A stretch of DNA of 64,000 nt, taken from positions 124,001 through 188,000 of the forward strand of contig NZ_LZDS01000012.1 of NCBI RefSeq assembly GCF_001678755.1, given 5' to 3'. Shown here piece after piece: positions 48,694 through 57,726 of the stretch (position 1 is its first letter; each line of letters begins with the position of its first letter). The stretch comes from Acinetobacter gandensis. GTDB lineage: Bacteria; Pseudomonadota; Gammaproteobacteria; Pseudomonadales; Moraxellaceae. The notes beneath the pieces are model-generated. The model searched no databases. It saw nothing but the letters and a program-made list of their open reading frames with translations, and had not been told where the DNA came from. The translations under genes and the position numbers were made by a program.

Positions 48694-49713
48694 TTAACGC
48701 TTATTGTTATAGATTTGATCAAAGATTGCGCCATTCACAAAGTGGGTTTGCTGTGCTTTAGACCAACCACCAAAAACTTCATCAATGGTGAATGTTTTTA
48801 AAGTTGGGAACTGTGCTTTATATTTGGCTAATACTTCTGCATTACGTGGACGATAGAAATGACGTGCTGCCATATCTTGACCCAATGGTGAATACAAGTA
48901 GTTGATATAACCTTGCGCTAACCATTTATTGCCATTTTTCGCCACAGTTTTATCAACAATCGCAACCGAAGGTTCAGTCAAAATAGACATTGATGGATAA
49001 ACAATATCAAACTTATTTTTACCCAATGTTTTTTGCGTCACTAATGCTTCATTTTCCCATGTTAATAACACGTCACCAATTCCGCGCTCAGCAAAAGTTG
49101 TCATTGATGCACGTGCAGCAGAATCCATCACTTTGACGTTATGGTACATTTTGCCGACAAAATCTTTCGCTTTCGCTTCGCTGCCACCTGGTTGTTTTAG
49201 AGCATAACCCCAAGCAGATAGATAAACCCAACGTGGTAAGCCACCAGTTTTCGGGTTAGGCGTAATAATTTGTACACCCGGTTTGTTCAAGTCAGACCAA
49301 TCTTTAATTTTTTTCGGATTGCCTTTGCGTACCATGAACACGATGGTTGATGTATATGGTGCAGAATTATGTGGAAACTCTTTTTGCCAACCTGGTTGAA
49401 TTTGACCTGACTTGACGATTTCTTCAATGTCGTTCGCCAAAGCTAAAGTCACTACATCGCCTTTTAAGCCATCAACAACCGAACGTGCTTGCTTACCTGA
49501 ACCACCATGTGATTGTTTGAATGCAACTGTATTTCCAGTGCGCTCTTTCCAATAAGCACCAAATGATTTGTTAAATTCGTCGTAAAATTCACGTGTTGCA
49601 TCATAAGATACGTTTAAGAATTCACGGTCAGCAGCTTGTGCTGTTGTTGTAGTAAATGCCACACCTGTTGCCAATAAGGCAGCACTAATCAAGGCTTTAA
49701 ATTGAGTTTTCAT
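48694..49713 (-). CDS. sbp: Periplasmic sulfate-binding protein, copy 1
   Basis: Sulfate/thiosulfate-binding component of an ABC importer. After a signal peptide (TTTTAQA-A) the mature protein starts ADREFLNVSYDATREFYDEFN and has the family segments FKQSHGGSGKQARSVVDGLKGDVVTLALANDI, LVRKGNPKKIKDWSDL and VTWENEALV-type residues (LLTWENEA). I use the ATG at 49713 (339 residues); other ATGs upstream (49725 onwards) are possible, with no clear Shine-Dalgarno for any. Paralogous to the next gene; no permease genes lie here. Confidence 0.92.
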   Translation of the reverse strand: MKTQFKALISAALLATGVAFTTTTAQAADREFLNVSYDATREFYDEFNKSFGAYWKERTGNTVAFKQSHGGSGKQARSVVDGLKGDVVTLALANDIEEIVKSGQIQPGWQKEFPHNSAPYTSTIVFMVRKGNPKKIKDWSDLNKPGVQIITPNPKTGGLPRWVYLSAWGYALKQPGGSEAKAKDFVGKMYHNVKVMDSAARASMTTFAERGIGDVLLTWENEALVTQKTLGKNKFDIVYPSMSILTEPSVAIVDKTVAKNGNKWLAQGYINYLYSPLGQDMAARHFYRPRNAEVLAKYKAQFPTLKTFTIDEVFGGWSKAQQTHFVNGAIFDQIYNNKR

Positions 49714-49902
49714 ATCAGCCAGCATAAAGTTATCTTCAATGGTGCTAAATATATGAAATAAAATCATAAATCGCAATTCAGATATGTATTTTCAAAGAGC
49801 TTAGTATTTATAGATCTTATTTTTTAAAATATTGTTTTTATTACTAAAATATCAAAAACACTTTACTTATTATGCATATATAGGTTTTTATGGATTGCAT
49901 AT

Positions 49903-49933
49903 GCAAAAAAACGGATAACAAATTATCCGTTTC
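49903..49933 (-). terminator. Terminator after the second sbp gene
   Basis: ACGGATAA (49911-49918) and TTATCCGT (49923-49930) with a CAAA loop, and an A run to the left that is a T run on the minus strand. It separates the two sbp genes, so they are separate transcripts. Confidence 0.88.
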
Positions 49934-49975
49934 AAAAAAATTTAGCTAAATAAAAAGATCAATCCATACATCGAC

Positions 49976-50977
49976 TTAATTTTTCTCACTATAAATTTGA
50001 TCAAAAATCGCACCATTTACGAAATGTGTCTTCTGTGCTTTTGCCCATCCCCCAAATACTTTATCAATCGTAAAGGTTTGTACTTTTGGAAATTGTGCCG
50101 CATATTTCGCAGTCGCTTTTGCATCACGTGGACGGAAGTAATATTTACCAGCTAACTCCTGTCCTTTTGGTGAGTATAAATAGTTGAGATAGCCTTTAGC
50201 TAAGTTTCGATTGCCATTTTTATCAACGGTTTTATCAACAACTGCCACAGAGGGTTCTGCCAAAATCGAAATCGATGGGTAAACAATATCAAACTTATCT
50301 TTACCTAAACCTTGTGTTGCTAATAATGCTTCATTTTCCCAAGACAATAGCACATCACCAATACCGCGTTCTGCGAAAGTGGTCAGTGAGCCACGCGCAC
50401 CTGAATCTAACACTTTGACATTGCTATATAGTTTTTTGACTAAATCTTTCGCTTTCGCGTCATTACCACCCGGTTGTTTTAACGCATACCCCCAAGCAGA
50501 TAAATAAATCCAACGTGGTGCCCCACCCGTCTTCGGATTCGGTGTAATAATTTCAACGCCAGGCTTGGTTAAATCATTCCAATCCTTAATTTTCTTTGGA
50601 TTGCCTTTACGTACTAAAAATACAATGGTCGAGGTATAAGGTGCAGAATTATTCGGAAATTGTTTTTGCCAATTCTTATTGATCTGACCGGTAGCCACAA
50701 TTTCATCAATATCGTTGGCCAATGCCAAGGTCACAACATCGGCTTGTAGTCCTGTAGCGACTGCACGGGCTTGCTTACCTGAACCACCATGCGACTGTTT
50801 AAAGTTAATTTCTTGACCTGTCCGCTGTTTCCAATACTGACCAAATGCCTGATTATATTCTTGATAAAACTCACGGGTCGGATCGTAAGATACATTTAAA
50901 AAATCTTTTGCGGCATATACCTGCGTAGCCACACCACTCAATAAAACCAAAACCCCAGAAGCAATTATTTTTTTCAT
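49976..50977 (-). CDS. sbp: Periplasmic sulfate-binding protein, copy 2
   Basis: Second sulfate-binding paralogue, 333 residues from the ATG at 50977, with signal peptide MKKIIASGVLVLLSGVATQVYA. The mature part, KDFLNVSYDPTREFYQEYNQAF, FKQSHGGSGKQARAVATGLQADVVTLALANDI and GNPKKIKDWNDLTKPGVEIITPNPKTGGAPRW, is collinear with copy 1. Terminators lie downstream of both copies, so each can be regulated on its own. A CysB-type site may exist but I do not see one I can defend. Confidence 0.92.
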   Translation of the reverse strand: MKKIIASGVLVLLSGVATQVYAAKDFLNVSYDPTREFYQEYNQAFGQYWKQRTGQEINFKQSHGGSGKQARAVATGLQADVVTLALANDIDEIVATGQINKNWQKQFPNNSAPYTSTIVFLVRKGNPKKIKDWNDLTKPGVEIITPNPKTGGAPRWIYLSAWGYALKQPGGNDAKAKDLVKKLYSNVKVLDSGARGSLTTFAERGIGDVLLSWENEALLATQGLGKDKFDIVYPSISILAEPSVAVVDKTVDKNGNRNLAKGYLNYLYSPKGQELAGKYYFRPRDAKATAKYAAQFPKVQTFTIDKVFGGWAKAQKTHFVNGAIFDQIYSEKN

Positions 50978-51359
50978 TTGATTCAACTTATACTGACGAT
51001 TAAACGCACTATATAAATCTAAAATAATATTAACAATCAGCAATCTATATTATTATTTCAGTAGTATTTCTATTTTTTAGATATCCAAAAAACAGCCATC
51101 AAATGCAGAAAAATTGCTAAATCTCAGCCATTATCAAAATTCCCTCCATGCTATCTTCACAGTTGTCTGTTACAACTACCGAAAATCTGTAGAAAACAGT
51201 CTATTTAGGTAACTCTAAAACCGACTTTTTTAGTTTTTTTGTAAAAATTGTGACGTATTTCTACTTTTTAATTACCAAAGATGGTTAAATCGTAGTCTAA
51301 ATATTAAAACGATATTGCAAAATATAAAGTTCCATCACCAAATAAGGGGAGATTTGGAC
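50978..51359. other. Divergent non-coding stretch
   Basis: 382 nt between sbp copy 2 and the small exported protein, AT-rich, without a gene. An AU-only hairpin (CTAAAA 51215-51220 with TTTTAG 51228-51233) followed by seven T could be a weak leader terminator. The rest shows nothing I can name. Confidence 0.4.
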
Positions 51360-51650
51360 ATGAAATTTTCTTATGCAGTGTGCCTTGGATTGGGCATCGC
51401 ATTGACAACGCAAACAGGTTTTTGTGCGGTTACACATAGTTCTTCAAATAAAGTAACTATGCCTGCTGAACGCACTTCTTTGATTGAGAAGGCCATTAAT
51501 CAGCAAAAATCGGAAGCAAAAGGTCGTACAGACGATAATTTAAAAGTGCTAACTTCGATTAAAGCACCACCATCACAAAGCTTTTTTGCATCACAAAACC
51601 AAAGTTTTTCACGTTTTGTCCAAGCCATTTTCTCTGGCAGCAACTCTTAA
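51360..51650 (+). CDS. Small exported protein of unknown function
   Basis: A 96-residue protein with a Sec signal peptide (MKFSYAVCLGLGIALTTQTGFCA) and a short polar mature part that ends QSFSRFVQAIFSGSNS. I do not recognise a domain. The ATG at 51360 is preceded by GGGGA about 9 nt upstream. The frame opens 15 codons earlier without a signal. A terminator-like hairpin follows at 51730-51778. Function unknown. Confidence 0.6.
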   Translation: MKFSYAVCLGLGIALTTQTGFCAVTHSSSNKVTMPAERTSLIEKAINQQKSEAKGRTDDNLKVLTSIKAPPSQSFFASQNQSFSRFVQAIFSGSNS

Positions 51651-51729
51651 TCTACAGATTTTATCTCTAGATTGTTGAGTTCAGCATAAATTTATAACCA
51701 TTGGTTCTCTCCCCTCCGAGCATCAAGAT

Positions 51730-51778
51730 AAGCCTGATCATTGAATGTTGAATTAAGCATTAAGTGATCAGGCTTTTT
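51730..51778 (+). terminator. Terminator after the small exported gene
   Basis: AAGCCTGATCA (51730-51740) and TGATCAGGCTT (51765-51775) form an 11-bp stem with a 24-nt loop and a T run. A TATAAT at 51782-51787 directly after it may be the -10 of gltX, without a good -35. Confidence 0.75.
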
Positions 51779-51821
51779 CGTTATAATAGTCCCTAATTTA
51801 CATTCTGATTAATAGCTGATT

Positions 51822-53330
51822 ATGACTGTTCGTACTCGTATCGCACCTTCTCCTACTGGTTTCCCACACGTTGGGACTGCCTACATTGCATTGTTTAACT
51901 TATGTTTTGCAAAACAGCATGGCGGTGAATTTATTCTTCGTATTGAAGATACTGACCAATTACGCTCTACCCCTGAATCTGAAAAAATGATTTTAGATTC
52001 ACTACGTTGGTTAGGTCTTAATTGGTCTGAAGGTCCTGATATCGGCGGGCCACATGCGCCGTACCGTCAATCGGAGCGTATGGACATTTATAAACAATAT
52101 GCATTGGAACTTGTTGAAAAAGGCCATGCTTTCTACTGCTTCGCAACGGCAGCAGAACTTGATCAAATGCGTGCTGAACAACAAGAACGCGGCGAATCAC
52201 CTCGCTATGATGGCCGTGGTTTAAAACATACTGCTGAAGAAGTTGAACGCCGTTTAGCTGCAGGCGAGCCTCATGTTATTCGTATGAAAGTCCCTGAAGA
52301 AGGTATTTGCAAATTCAATGACTTATTACGTGGCGAAGTAGAAATTCCATGGGCACAAGTTGACATGCAAATTCTATTGAAAACTGACGGCCTACCAACT
52401 TACCACTTAGCAAACGTTGTTGATGACCATTTAATGGAAATTACCCACGTGATCCGTGGTGAAGAATGGATTCCATCTGCGCCTAAACATCAGTTGCTTT
52501 ATAAATACTTTGGTTGGGAAATGCCTGTGCTTTGCCACATGCCATTATTACGTAACCCAGACAAATCAAAACTGTCTAAACGTAAAAACCCAACCTCAAT
52601 CAACTATTACAAAGATATTGGTGTACTACCAGAAGCTCTTTTGAACTACTTGGGTCGTATGGGCTGGTCTATGCCAGATGAAAGTGAAAAATTCACTTTG
52701 GCTGAAATGATTGAACATTTTGATATTCAACGTGTGTCTTTGGGTGGCCCAATCTTTGATGTTGAAAAACTCAACTGGTTGAATGGTCAATGGATTAAAG
52801 GGCTTACCCCTGCTGAACTTTTGAATACACTGTTAGCTTGGAAATCAGACCGTCAAACGCTGGAAGATATTGCTGCCGCGATTCAACCACGTATTAACTT
52901 ATTGTCTGAAGCAGTAAATTGGGCTGGTTTCTATTTCAACCAATTCCCAACCCTGTCTAAAGAACAATTTGAAAGTAAAAAATTGTCTGAAGAACAAGTA
53001 CGTCAAAGCCTACAATTTGCCATTTGGCGCCTTGAAAGTTTATTCACGTGGAATAATGACACGGTAAGCCAAACACTAATGGATTTAGCGAACCAAATGG
53101 GCATTAAACTGCGTGACTTTATGCCAACGTTCTTTATTGCGATTGCAGGCTCAACCTCATCTACACCTGTAATGCAGTCTATGGTCACCATTGGCCCTGA
53201 CTTGACCTTCGCACGTTTACGTCATGCACTTGAAATTGTAGGTGGTCCGAGTAAAAAAGAAACAAAAGCGTGGGAAAAACTCAATGAAAGCTTAAAACTG
53301 CCGAAAAATGATGCAGTTGATGAAGCTTAA
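51822..53330 (+). CDS. gltX: Glutamyl-tRNA synthetase
   Basis: Charges tRNA-Glu with glutamate. The 502-residue class I enzyme has the HIGH-type motif [23 protein letters not shown], and KMSKR-type KSKLSKRKN. The C-terminal anticodon-binding part is present but is somewhat divergent. A tRNA-Glu gene starts 90 nt downstream on the same strand, a fitting pair. No strong Shine-Dalgarno lies before the ATG. Confidence 0.97.
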   Translation: MTVRTRIAPSPTGFPHVGTAYIALFNLCFAKQHGGEFILRIEDTDQLRSTPESEKMILDSLRWLGLNWSEGPDIGGPHAPYRQSERMDIYKQYALELVEKGHAFYCFATAAELDQMRAEQQERGESPRYDGRGLKHTAEEVERRLAAGEPHVIRMKVPEEGICKFNDLLRGEVEIPWAQVDMQILLKTDGLPTYHLANVVDDHLMEITHVIRGEEWIPSAPKHQLLYKYFGWEMPVLCHMPLLRNPDKSKLSKRKNPTSINYYKDIGVLPEALLNYLGRMGWSMPDESEKFTLAEMIEHFDIQRVSLGGPIFDVEKLNWLNGQWIKGLTPAELLNTLLAWKSDRQTLEDIAAAIQPRINLLSEAVNWAGFYFNQFPTLSKEQFESKKLSEEQVRQSLQFAIWRLESLFTWNNDTVSQTLMDLANQMGIKLRDFMPTFFIAIAGSTSSTPVMQSMVTIGPDLTFARLRHALEIVGGPSKKETKAWEKLNESLKLPKNDAVDEA

Positions 53331-53342
53331 TTGAATTTTTAG

Positions 53343-53371
53343 TTGACGCGTGGGCGTTATCCCCCTAATAT
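53343..53371 (+). promoter_or_regulatory. Promoter of the tRNA-Glu gene
   Basis: TTGACG (53343-53348) and TAATAT (53366-53371) are spaced 17 nt. The sequence after the -10 is GC-rich (AGCGCCC), the discriminator type that makes stable-RNA promoters sensitive to ppGpp. The tRNA starts about 40 nt beyond the likely start site. Confidence 0.75.
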
Positions 53372-53420
53372 AGCGCCCATACAGAGAGATGGTGTTAACC
53401 AAATCAAAGTTGCCTCACTT

Positions 53421-53496
53421 GTCCCTATCGTCTAGAGGCCTAGGACATCGCCCTTTCACGGCGGTAACCGGGGTTCGAATCCCCGTAGGGACGCCA
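53421..53496 (+). tRNA. tRNA-Glu (TTC anticodon)
   Basis: 76 nt with full cloverleaf: acceptor GTCCCTA pairs with TAGGGAC, the anticodon loop CTTTCAC holds TTC, and the T loop is GGTTCGAATCC. The terminal CCA is encoded. It lies after gltX, which makes the enzyme that charges it. Confidence 0.97.
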
Positions 53497-53530
53497 TATT
53501 CAAGATTATTTCTTTGAAATGGTCTTAATA

Positions 53531-53562
53531 AAAAACCCAAGCATTATGACTTGGGTTTTTTA
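53531..53562 (+). terminator. Terminator after tRNA-Glu
   Basis: AAAAACCCAAG (53531-53541) and CTTGGGTTTTT (53550-53560) with an 8-nt loop, 34 nt after the tRNA. Confidence 0.88.
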
Positions 53563-53657
53563 TTGCCTAAAATTTATAGTCAGAACTTTCCTTGGTATTT
53601 TTGCTTTCTGCGTTATTCAGATTAGAATAAGTCATAGATTAAAATTATGGAGTTGTA

Positions 53658-53999
53658 ATGCAATACCGTTGCCCAAAATGCCAAAGCCCTAAAATTATGC
53701 CTCAGGCACAAGCAGGTGCACCTGTCGCACGCCCTGTTGTTCCAAAAAGTTTAATCATGTTGATTCCAGCAGTATTTATTTTATTACTGTTGGTATTAAT
53801 CAGCATCGCAATGTGGATCTTTGGTGATGGCGCTGGAACGACATTACAAAGCGCTACTGTGGTTGTCTTTATTGTTTGTGTGATTGCTGGTTTTATGTTC
53901 TACCGCGATTTGCCAGATTTCAAAATTTCTATGCAAGGTTTCATGCAATCGCAAAAGAAATGGAAATGCCGAGAATGCAATCATGAGTGGGAAATCTAA
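53658..53999 (+). CDS. Small zinc-ribbon membrane protein
   Basis: A 113-residue protein with a CPKC motif at the N-terminus (MQYRCPKCQSPK) and a CxxC at the C-terminus (WKCRECNHEWEI), which together could bind one zinc as a split ribbon. Two transmembrane segments lie between (about residues 31-55 and 66-82). GGAG lies 5 nt before the ATG. It has the look of a small regulatory or scaffold protein. I do not know its role. Confidence 0.7.
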   Translation: MQYRCPKCQSPKIMPQAQAGAPVARPVVPKSLIMLIPAVFILLLLVLISIAMWIFGDGAGTTLQSATVVVFIVCVIAGFMFYRDLPDFKISMQGFMQSQKKWKCRECNHEWEI

Positions 54000-54017
54000 T
54001 TTTCTAGCTTAATCAAA

Positions 54018-54046
54018 AATCACATCAGCTCAATGTTGATGTGATT
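54018..54046 (-). terminator. Possible terminator overlapping the 3' end of the CDF gene
   Basis: AATCACATCA (54018-54027) and TGATGTGATT (54037-54046) form a 10-bp stem with a 9-nt loop, followed on the minus strand by a T run. It includes the last codons of the cation-efflux gene. Confidence 0.5.
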
Positions 54047-55001
54047 GATCATGTGAATGCGCGTGATCGTCTTGATGATGTCCATGGGCATGATCAGAGT
54101 TATGGGTGTGATGGCGTACCACACATTCATCTTCTTCGATCTGCAAGGTCATCTCCGTGATCCCATGCTGATGTTGTAGCATATCAATCGCCTCAAAATA
54201 CAAAGCATTTCGATCTGCTTCTGGCGCATACAAGTGCACGGTTAAATGTACATTTTTCGATGTGATTGCCCAGACTTTCAATTGGTGAATACTTTCCACC
54301 CCTTTCAATGCCAAAAGATCATTACGTAATTTTTCAATATCGATTTCTTCCGGCACACCTTCCAATAAAATATTGATGCTTTGTTTTAATAAAATCCAAG
54401 TCCGTGGCAATACCCAAAATCCAATTAACACCGCAATGACCGTATCGACCCACATCCACCCAGTGAAATAAATCACTGCGGCACCAATAATGACACCTAC
54501 TGAGCCCAAAGCATCACTGAGCACTTCTAAATAAGCCCCTTTCACATTCAAACTTTCTTGTGAACTGGAAAATAGAATACGCATCGAAATTAAATTAATG
54601 ATGAGACCAATTACAGCAACAATCATCATCCCCATACTTTGAATTTCAGGTGGTGTCGAAAAACGCTGATAGGCTTCGTATAAAATATAGATAGCCACAA
54701 CAAATAACATGAGGGCGTTAAATAAGGCAGCCAAAATTTCAAAGCGTTGATAGCCAAAGGTACGTTTATTATCGGCAGGCATTTTGCCAATTTTGATTGC
54801 CACCAATGCAATGGCCAGTGCAGCAGCATCGGTGAACATATGTGCGGCATCTGAAAGCAACGCTAGACTTTGAGTGATAAAACCTGCCACGACTTCAACA
54901 ATTAAAAAAGTTGTCGTCAGTGCCAAAGCAAAACTGAGTTTTTTTACATTACCTTCCGTCACAACGGCATGACTATGGTCATGTCCATGATGCTCTGCCA
55001 T
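54030..55001 (-). CDS. czcD: Cation diffusion facilitator (CzcD-like zinc exporter)
   Basis: Exports Zn, Co or Cd ions in exchange for protons across the inner membrane. The 323-residue protein has six transmembrane helices, with the metal site in SDAAHMFTDAAALAIAL (helix 2) and EVLSDALGSVGVII (helix 5), and a cytoplasmic ferredoxin-like domain. Both ends are His-rich (MAEHHGHDHSHAV and the final HxHxHxH-type stretch with HSHDQSHQH), which may sense or buffer metal. The exact metal is not shown. It is a single gene. Confidence 0.9.
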   Translation of the reverse strand: MAEHHGHDHSHAVVTEGNVKKLSFALALTTTFLIVEVVAGFITQSLALLSDAAHMFTDAAALAIALVAIKIGKMPADNKRTFGYQRFEILAALFNALMLFVVAIYILYEAYQRFSTPPEIQSMGMMIVAVIGLIINLISMRILFSSSQESLNVKGAYLEVLSDALGSVGVIIGAAVIYFTGWMWVDTVIAVLIGFWVLPRTWILLKQSINILLEGVPEEIDIEKLRNDLLALKGVESIHQLKVWAITSKNVHLTVHLYAPEADRNALYFEAIDMLQHQHGITEMTLQIEEDECVVRHHTHNSDHAHGHHQDDHAHSHDQSHQH

Positions 55002-55350
55002 TTAAATTTGACCTTTATAAAAATTCTTTTAACTTTAAGATTAGCAGGAGTCTTTAACGTTATAAAATTACATCAAAATTATGCGCTAGAGTACCGTCAC
55101 ATGTCGTCAAATACTCCAAAGGACTAAAGCGAGAGAGGTGGAAATAAAATAAATTTCATATGATTTAAAATTAGATTTATTTTATTGAAATTAGAAGAAA
55201 AAATATTTTTAAAATCAGTATTAACTTCCGAATAAAAGCGTGATACTTTTCTCATTAGGTATTACATGTTTACAACAAATATAACTCATGTAGTCCGCTG
55301 CCGTATATCTCAACTGAGATATACCAACCACAGGGAAAAGGAGTTTAATG
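55002..55350. other. Non-coding stretch before the Sel1-repeat gene
   Basis: 349 nt, very AT-rich. It holds two inverted repeats. One is a 12-bp AT-only pair (55143-55154 with 55175-55186), and the other is the leader repeat at 55303-55324. No gene is visible. Confidence 0.6.
55303..55324. promoter_or_regulatory. Perfect inverted repeat in the Sel1-gene leader
   Basis: GTATATCTCA (55303-55312) and TGAGATATAC (55315-55324) are perfect 10-bp arms around AC, ending 26 nt before the start codon. It could be an operator or an mRNA hairpin next to the ribosome-binding site. The arms share GTATATC/GATATAC with the element before ponA. Confidence 0.5.
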
Positions 55351-55761
55351 ATGATTAAACAAGCTCTTCAAAAGATCTCTGGCGTGTTATTTCAACATGA
55401 AAATTCGAAGTTGCAAGGAATGCATCTTTTGAAACCAGAAGCTGAAAACGACTATACACAAGGTACTTACTTTGAACAATTGGCTATTCAGCGCCATCAA
55501 GATTTTCTAATTCATCATGCTATTGAATCAGAAGATCAATCACCAATAGATTATCGCAACGCAATGTGGAATTTTTTAAGTGCTGCATTAAAAGGCCATA
55601 AAGAGGCTCAATACCGAATAGGTGTGGGTTATTTAAATGGTGAACTTGGTTTAGATCGAAATTATTCGCATGCACAAGCATGGTTAAACAAAGCTGCAGC
55701 GCAAGGACACTCCTCTGCCCTTCATGCACTCAACCAAGCTTATGAAGAACTCACTTTTTAG
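55351..55761 (+). CDS. Sel1-repeat (TPR-like) protein
   Basis: A 136-residue protein without a signal peptide. Residues about 70-130 fit Sel1-type repeats (YRNAMWNFLSAALKGHKEAQYRIGVGYLNGELG, then SHAQAWLNKAAAQGHSSALHALNQAYEEL), which usually bind partner proteins. The first 60 residues are not recognised. AAGGAG lies 7 nt before the ATG at 55351; an ATG at 55348 is also possible but too close. It is convergent with ettA. Role unknown. Confidence 0.75.
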   Translation: MIKQALQKISGVLFQHENSKLQGMHLLKPEAENDYTQGTYFEQLAIQRHQDFLIHHAIESEDQSPIDYRNAMWNFLSAALKGHKEAQYRIGVGYLNGELGLDRNYSHAQAWLNKAAAQGHSSALHALNQAYEELTF

Positions 55762-55780
55762 TTTCCTTTTTATACTCATA

Positions 55781-55807
55781 AAAAACCAGCCCGCAGGCTG
55801 GTTTTTT
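55781..55807. terminator. Bidirectional terminator between the Sel1 gene and ettA
   Basis: AACCAGCC (55784-55791) and GGCTGGTT (55796-55803) with a CGCA loop, flanked by A and T runs. Confidence 0.9.
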
Positions 55808-55823
55808 ATTTTAAAACTGGAAC

Positions 55824-57485
55824 TTAGTTACCAATTTTGCGGTATTTTTGACGCTTCGCAACAAGGTCATCACCATCACGTTTACGACGGAATTCTTCAA
55901 ATTCATGGTAGTTACCCGTGAAGAATTCTGGTGTTTCACCTTCAAATGACAAGATATGTGTTGCAATACGGTCTAGGAACCAACGGTCATGCGAGATCAC
56001 CATCACTGTACCTGGGAATACAAGAATTGCATCCTCAAGTGCACGTAAAGTTTCGATGTCCAAGTCGTTTGATGGTTCATCGAGTAAGATTACGTTTGCG
56101 CCCATTTGTAGGATTTTCGCAAGTTGTAAACGGTTACGTTCACCACCTGACAATTGACCTACGCGTTTTTGCTGATCTTGACCTTTAAAGTTAAAGCGAC
56201 CGATATATGCACGAGATGCAATTTCGTAGTCACCAATCTTCAAGATATCTAAACCGCCAGAAACTTCTTCCCAAACCGTTTTGTTATCATCTAGTGTGTC
56301 ACGAATCTGACCCACGTAAGCCACTTTTACTGATTCGCCCAGTACCACAGTACCAGTATCAGGTTGTTGCTCACCTGTCATCATACGGAATAGTGTGGTT
56401 TTACCCGCACCGTTCTCACCCACAATACCCACAATGGCACATGGTGGAACAACAAATGATAAGTCTTTATAAAGCGTACGATCACCAAACGATTTGCTGA
56501 TGCCTTCAACTTCTACAACCTTATTGCCTAGACGTGGACCAGGTGGAATGTAGATTTCTGAGGTTTCGTTACGCTGTTGGAATTCACGAGAGTTAAGCTC
56601 TTCAAAACGCTCCATACGCGCTTTGTTTTTCTTTTGCTGACCTTTGGCATTTGAACGAACCCATTCAAGTTCTTTTTTCAATGCTTTAGCAAAAGATTCT
56701 TCTTGCTTCTGTTCTTGCTCTAAACGCGCATTTTTCTGCTCTAACCAAGAAGAGTAGTTACCTTGGTATGGAATACCCATACCGCGGTCAAGCTCAAGAA
56801 TCCATTCAGCAACGTTATCCAAGAAATAACGGTCATGCGTAATGGCAACGATTGTACCTGGGAAGTCTTTCAAGAAACGTTCCAACCATGATACTGAAGA
56901 AGCATCCAAATGGTTCGTAGGTTCGTCTAGAAGCAACATGTCCGGTTTAGACAATAACAAGCGGCAAAGTGCTACACGGCGGCGTTCACCACCTGACAAC
57001 TTAGATACGTCTGCATCCCAAGCTGGAAGGTTTAACGCAGCCGCAGCTTGGTCCATTTGGTTCACAATGTTGTGTGCATCCCAAGAATGGATAATTGCTT
57101 CTAACTTCTCTTGCTCTTTTGCAAGTGCATCAAAGTCAGCATCTTCAGCTGCATATTCAGCGAAAACTTCATCTAAACGTGCAAGAGCATCAAGTGGTTC
57201 ACGCAAACCATCTTCCACGTTACCACGTACGTCTTTGGTTTCGTCCAAAGGTGGTTCTTGCTCAAGGTAACCAATTTTGATACCTGGTTGCGCACGTGCT
57301 TCACCTGAGAAATCTTTATCTACGCCCGCCATAATACGAAGCAAGGTAGATTTACCTGCACCGTTTAGACCAAGCACACCAATTTTTGCGCCTGGGAAAA
57401 ATGATAAAGAGATGTCTTTTAGGATTTCGCGTTTCGGCGGAACCATTTTCGACACACGGTTCATCGTGTAAATATATTGGGCCAC
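55824..57485 (-). CDS. ettA: Energy-dependent translational throttle protein EttA
   Basis: An ABC-F ATPase that binds the ribosomal E site and gates the first peptide bond according to ATP level. Two ATPase domains are present: GLNGAGKST with LSGGERRRVALCRLL and DEPTNHLD, and GENGAGKTT with LSGGERNRLQLAK and DEPSNDLD. The arm region between them has the charged coiled coil EQKQEESFAKALKKELEWVRS. The start is a GTG at 57485: GAGGAG lies 6 nt upstream and AQYIYTMNRVSKMVPPKREI matches the family N-terminus. The frame opens 7 codons earlier. The final 553 residues match the family length. Confidence 0.95.
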   Translation of the reverse strand: MAQYIYTMNRVSKMVPPKREILKDISLSFFPGAKIGVLGLNGAGKSTLLRIMAGVDKDFSGEARAQPGIKIGYLEQEPPLDETKDVRGNVEDGLREPLDALARLDEVFAEYAAEDADFDALAKEQEKLEAIIHSWDAHNIVNQMDQAAAALNLPAWDADVSKLSGGERRRVALCRLLLSKPDMLLLDEPTNHLDASSVSWLERFLKDFPGTIVAITHDRYFLDNVAEWILELDRGMGIPYQGNYSSWLEQKNARLEQEQKQEESFAKALKKELEWVRSNAKGQQKKNKARMERFEELNSREFQQRNETSEIYIPPGPRLGNKVVEVEGISKSFGDRTLYKDLSFVVPPCAIVGIVGENGAGKTTLFRMMTGEQQPDTGTVVLGESVKVAYVGQIRDTLDDNKTVWEEVSGGLDILKIGDYEIASRAYIGRFNFKGQDQQKRVGQLSGGERNRLQLAKILQMGANVILLDEPSNDLDIETLRALEDAILVFPGTVMVISHDRWFLDRIATHILSFEGETPEFFTGNYHEFEEFRRKRDGDDLVAKRQKYRKIGN

Positions 57486-57682
57486 GTAGGACTCCTCAAT
57501 AGTCAAACCATATACGGAACAACATAAAGTTGCCCCTGCTCAAATGAGCGAAAAAATAATCGACTATTATACGCATAAAGTCGCGAAAAAATAAGGTTTC
57601 ACACGCGGCTTCAATGCATTGTTACAAGTTTAATGCTGGATAAAAAATAATCACGATATTTTTAATTCAATTTCACTCATCT

Positions 57683-57722
57683 TTAGCTGAAATTTATTCA
57701 TATATATGAATAAATTTGCTAA
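57683..57722. promoter_or_regulatory. Long AT-rich palindrome with MetR-like box before metY
   Basis: The region 57690-57717 is a perfect 28-bp palindrome, and TTAGC/GCTAA extend it with a 2-nt bulge. Inside, TGAAATTTATTCA (57688-57700) fits the MetR consensus TGAA-N5-TTCA. The mirrored side (from 57707) fits only in part. It lies about 60 bp before the likely metY start site, a position used by LysR-type activators. MetR binding is inferred. Confidence 0.6.
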
Positions 57723-57726
57723 ATAT

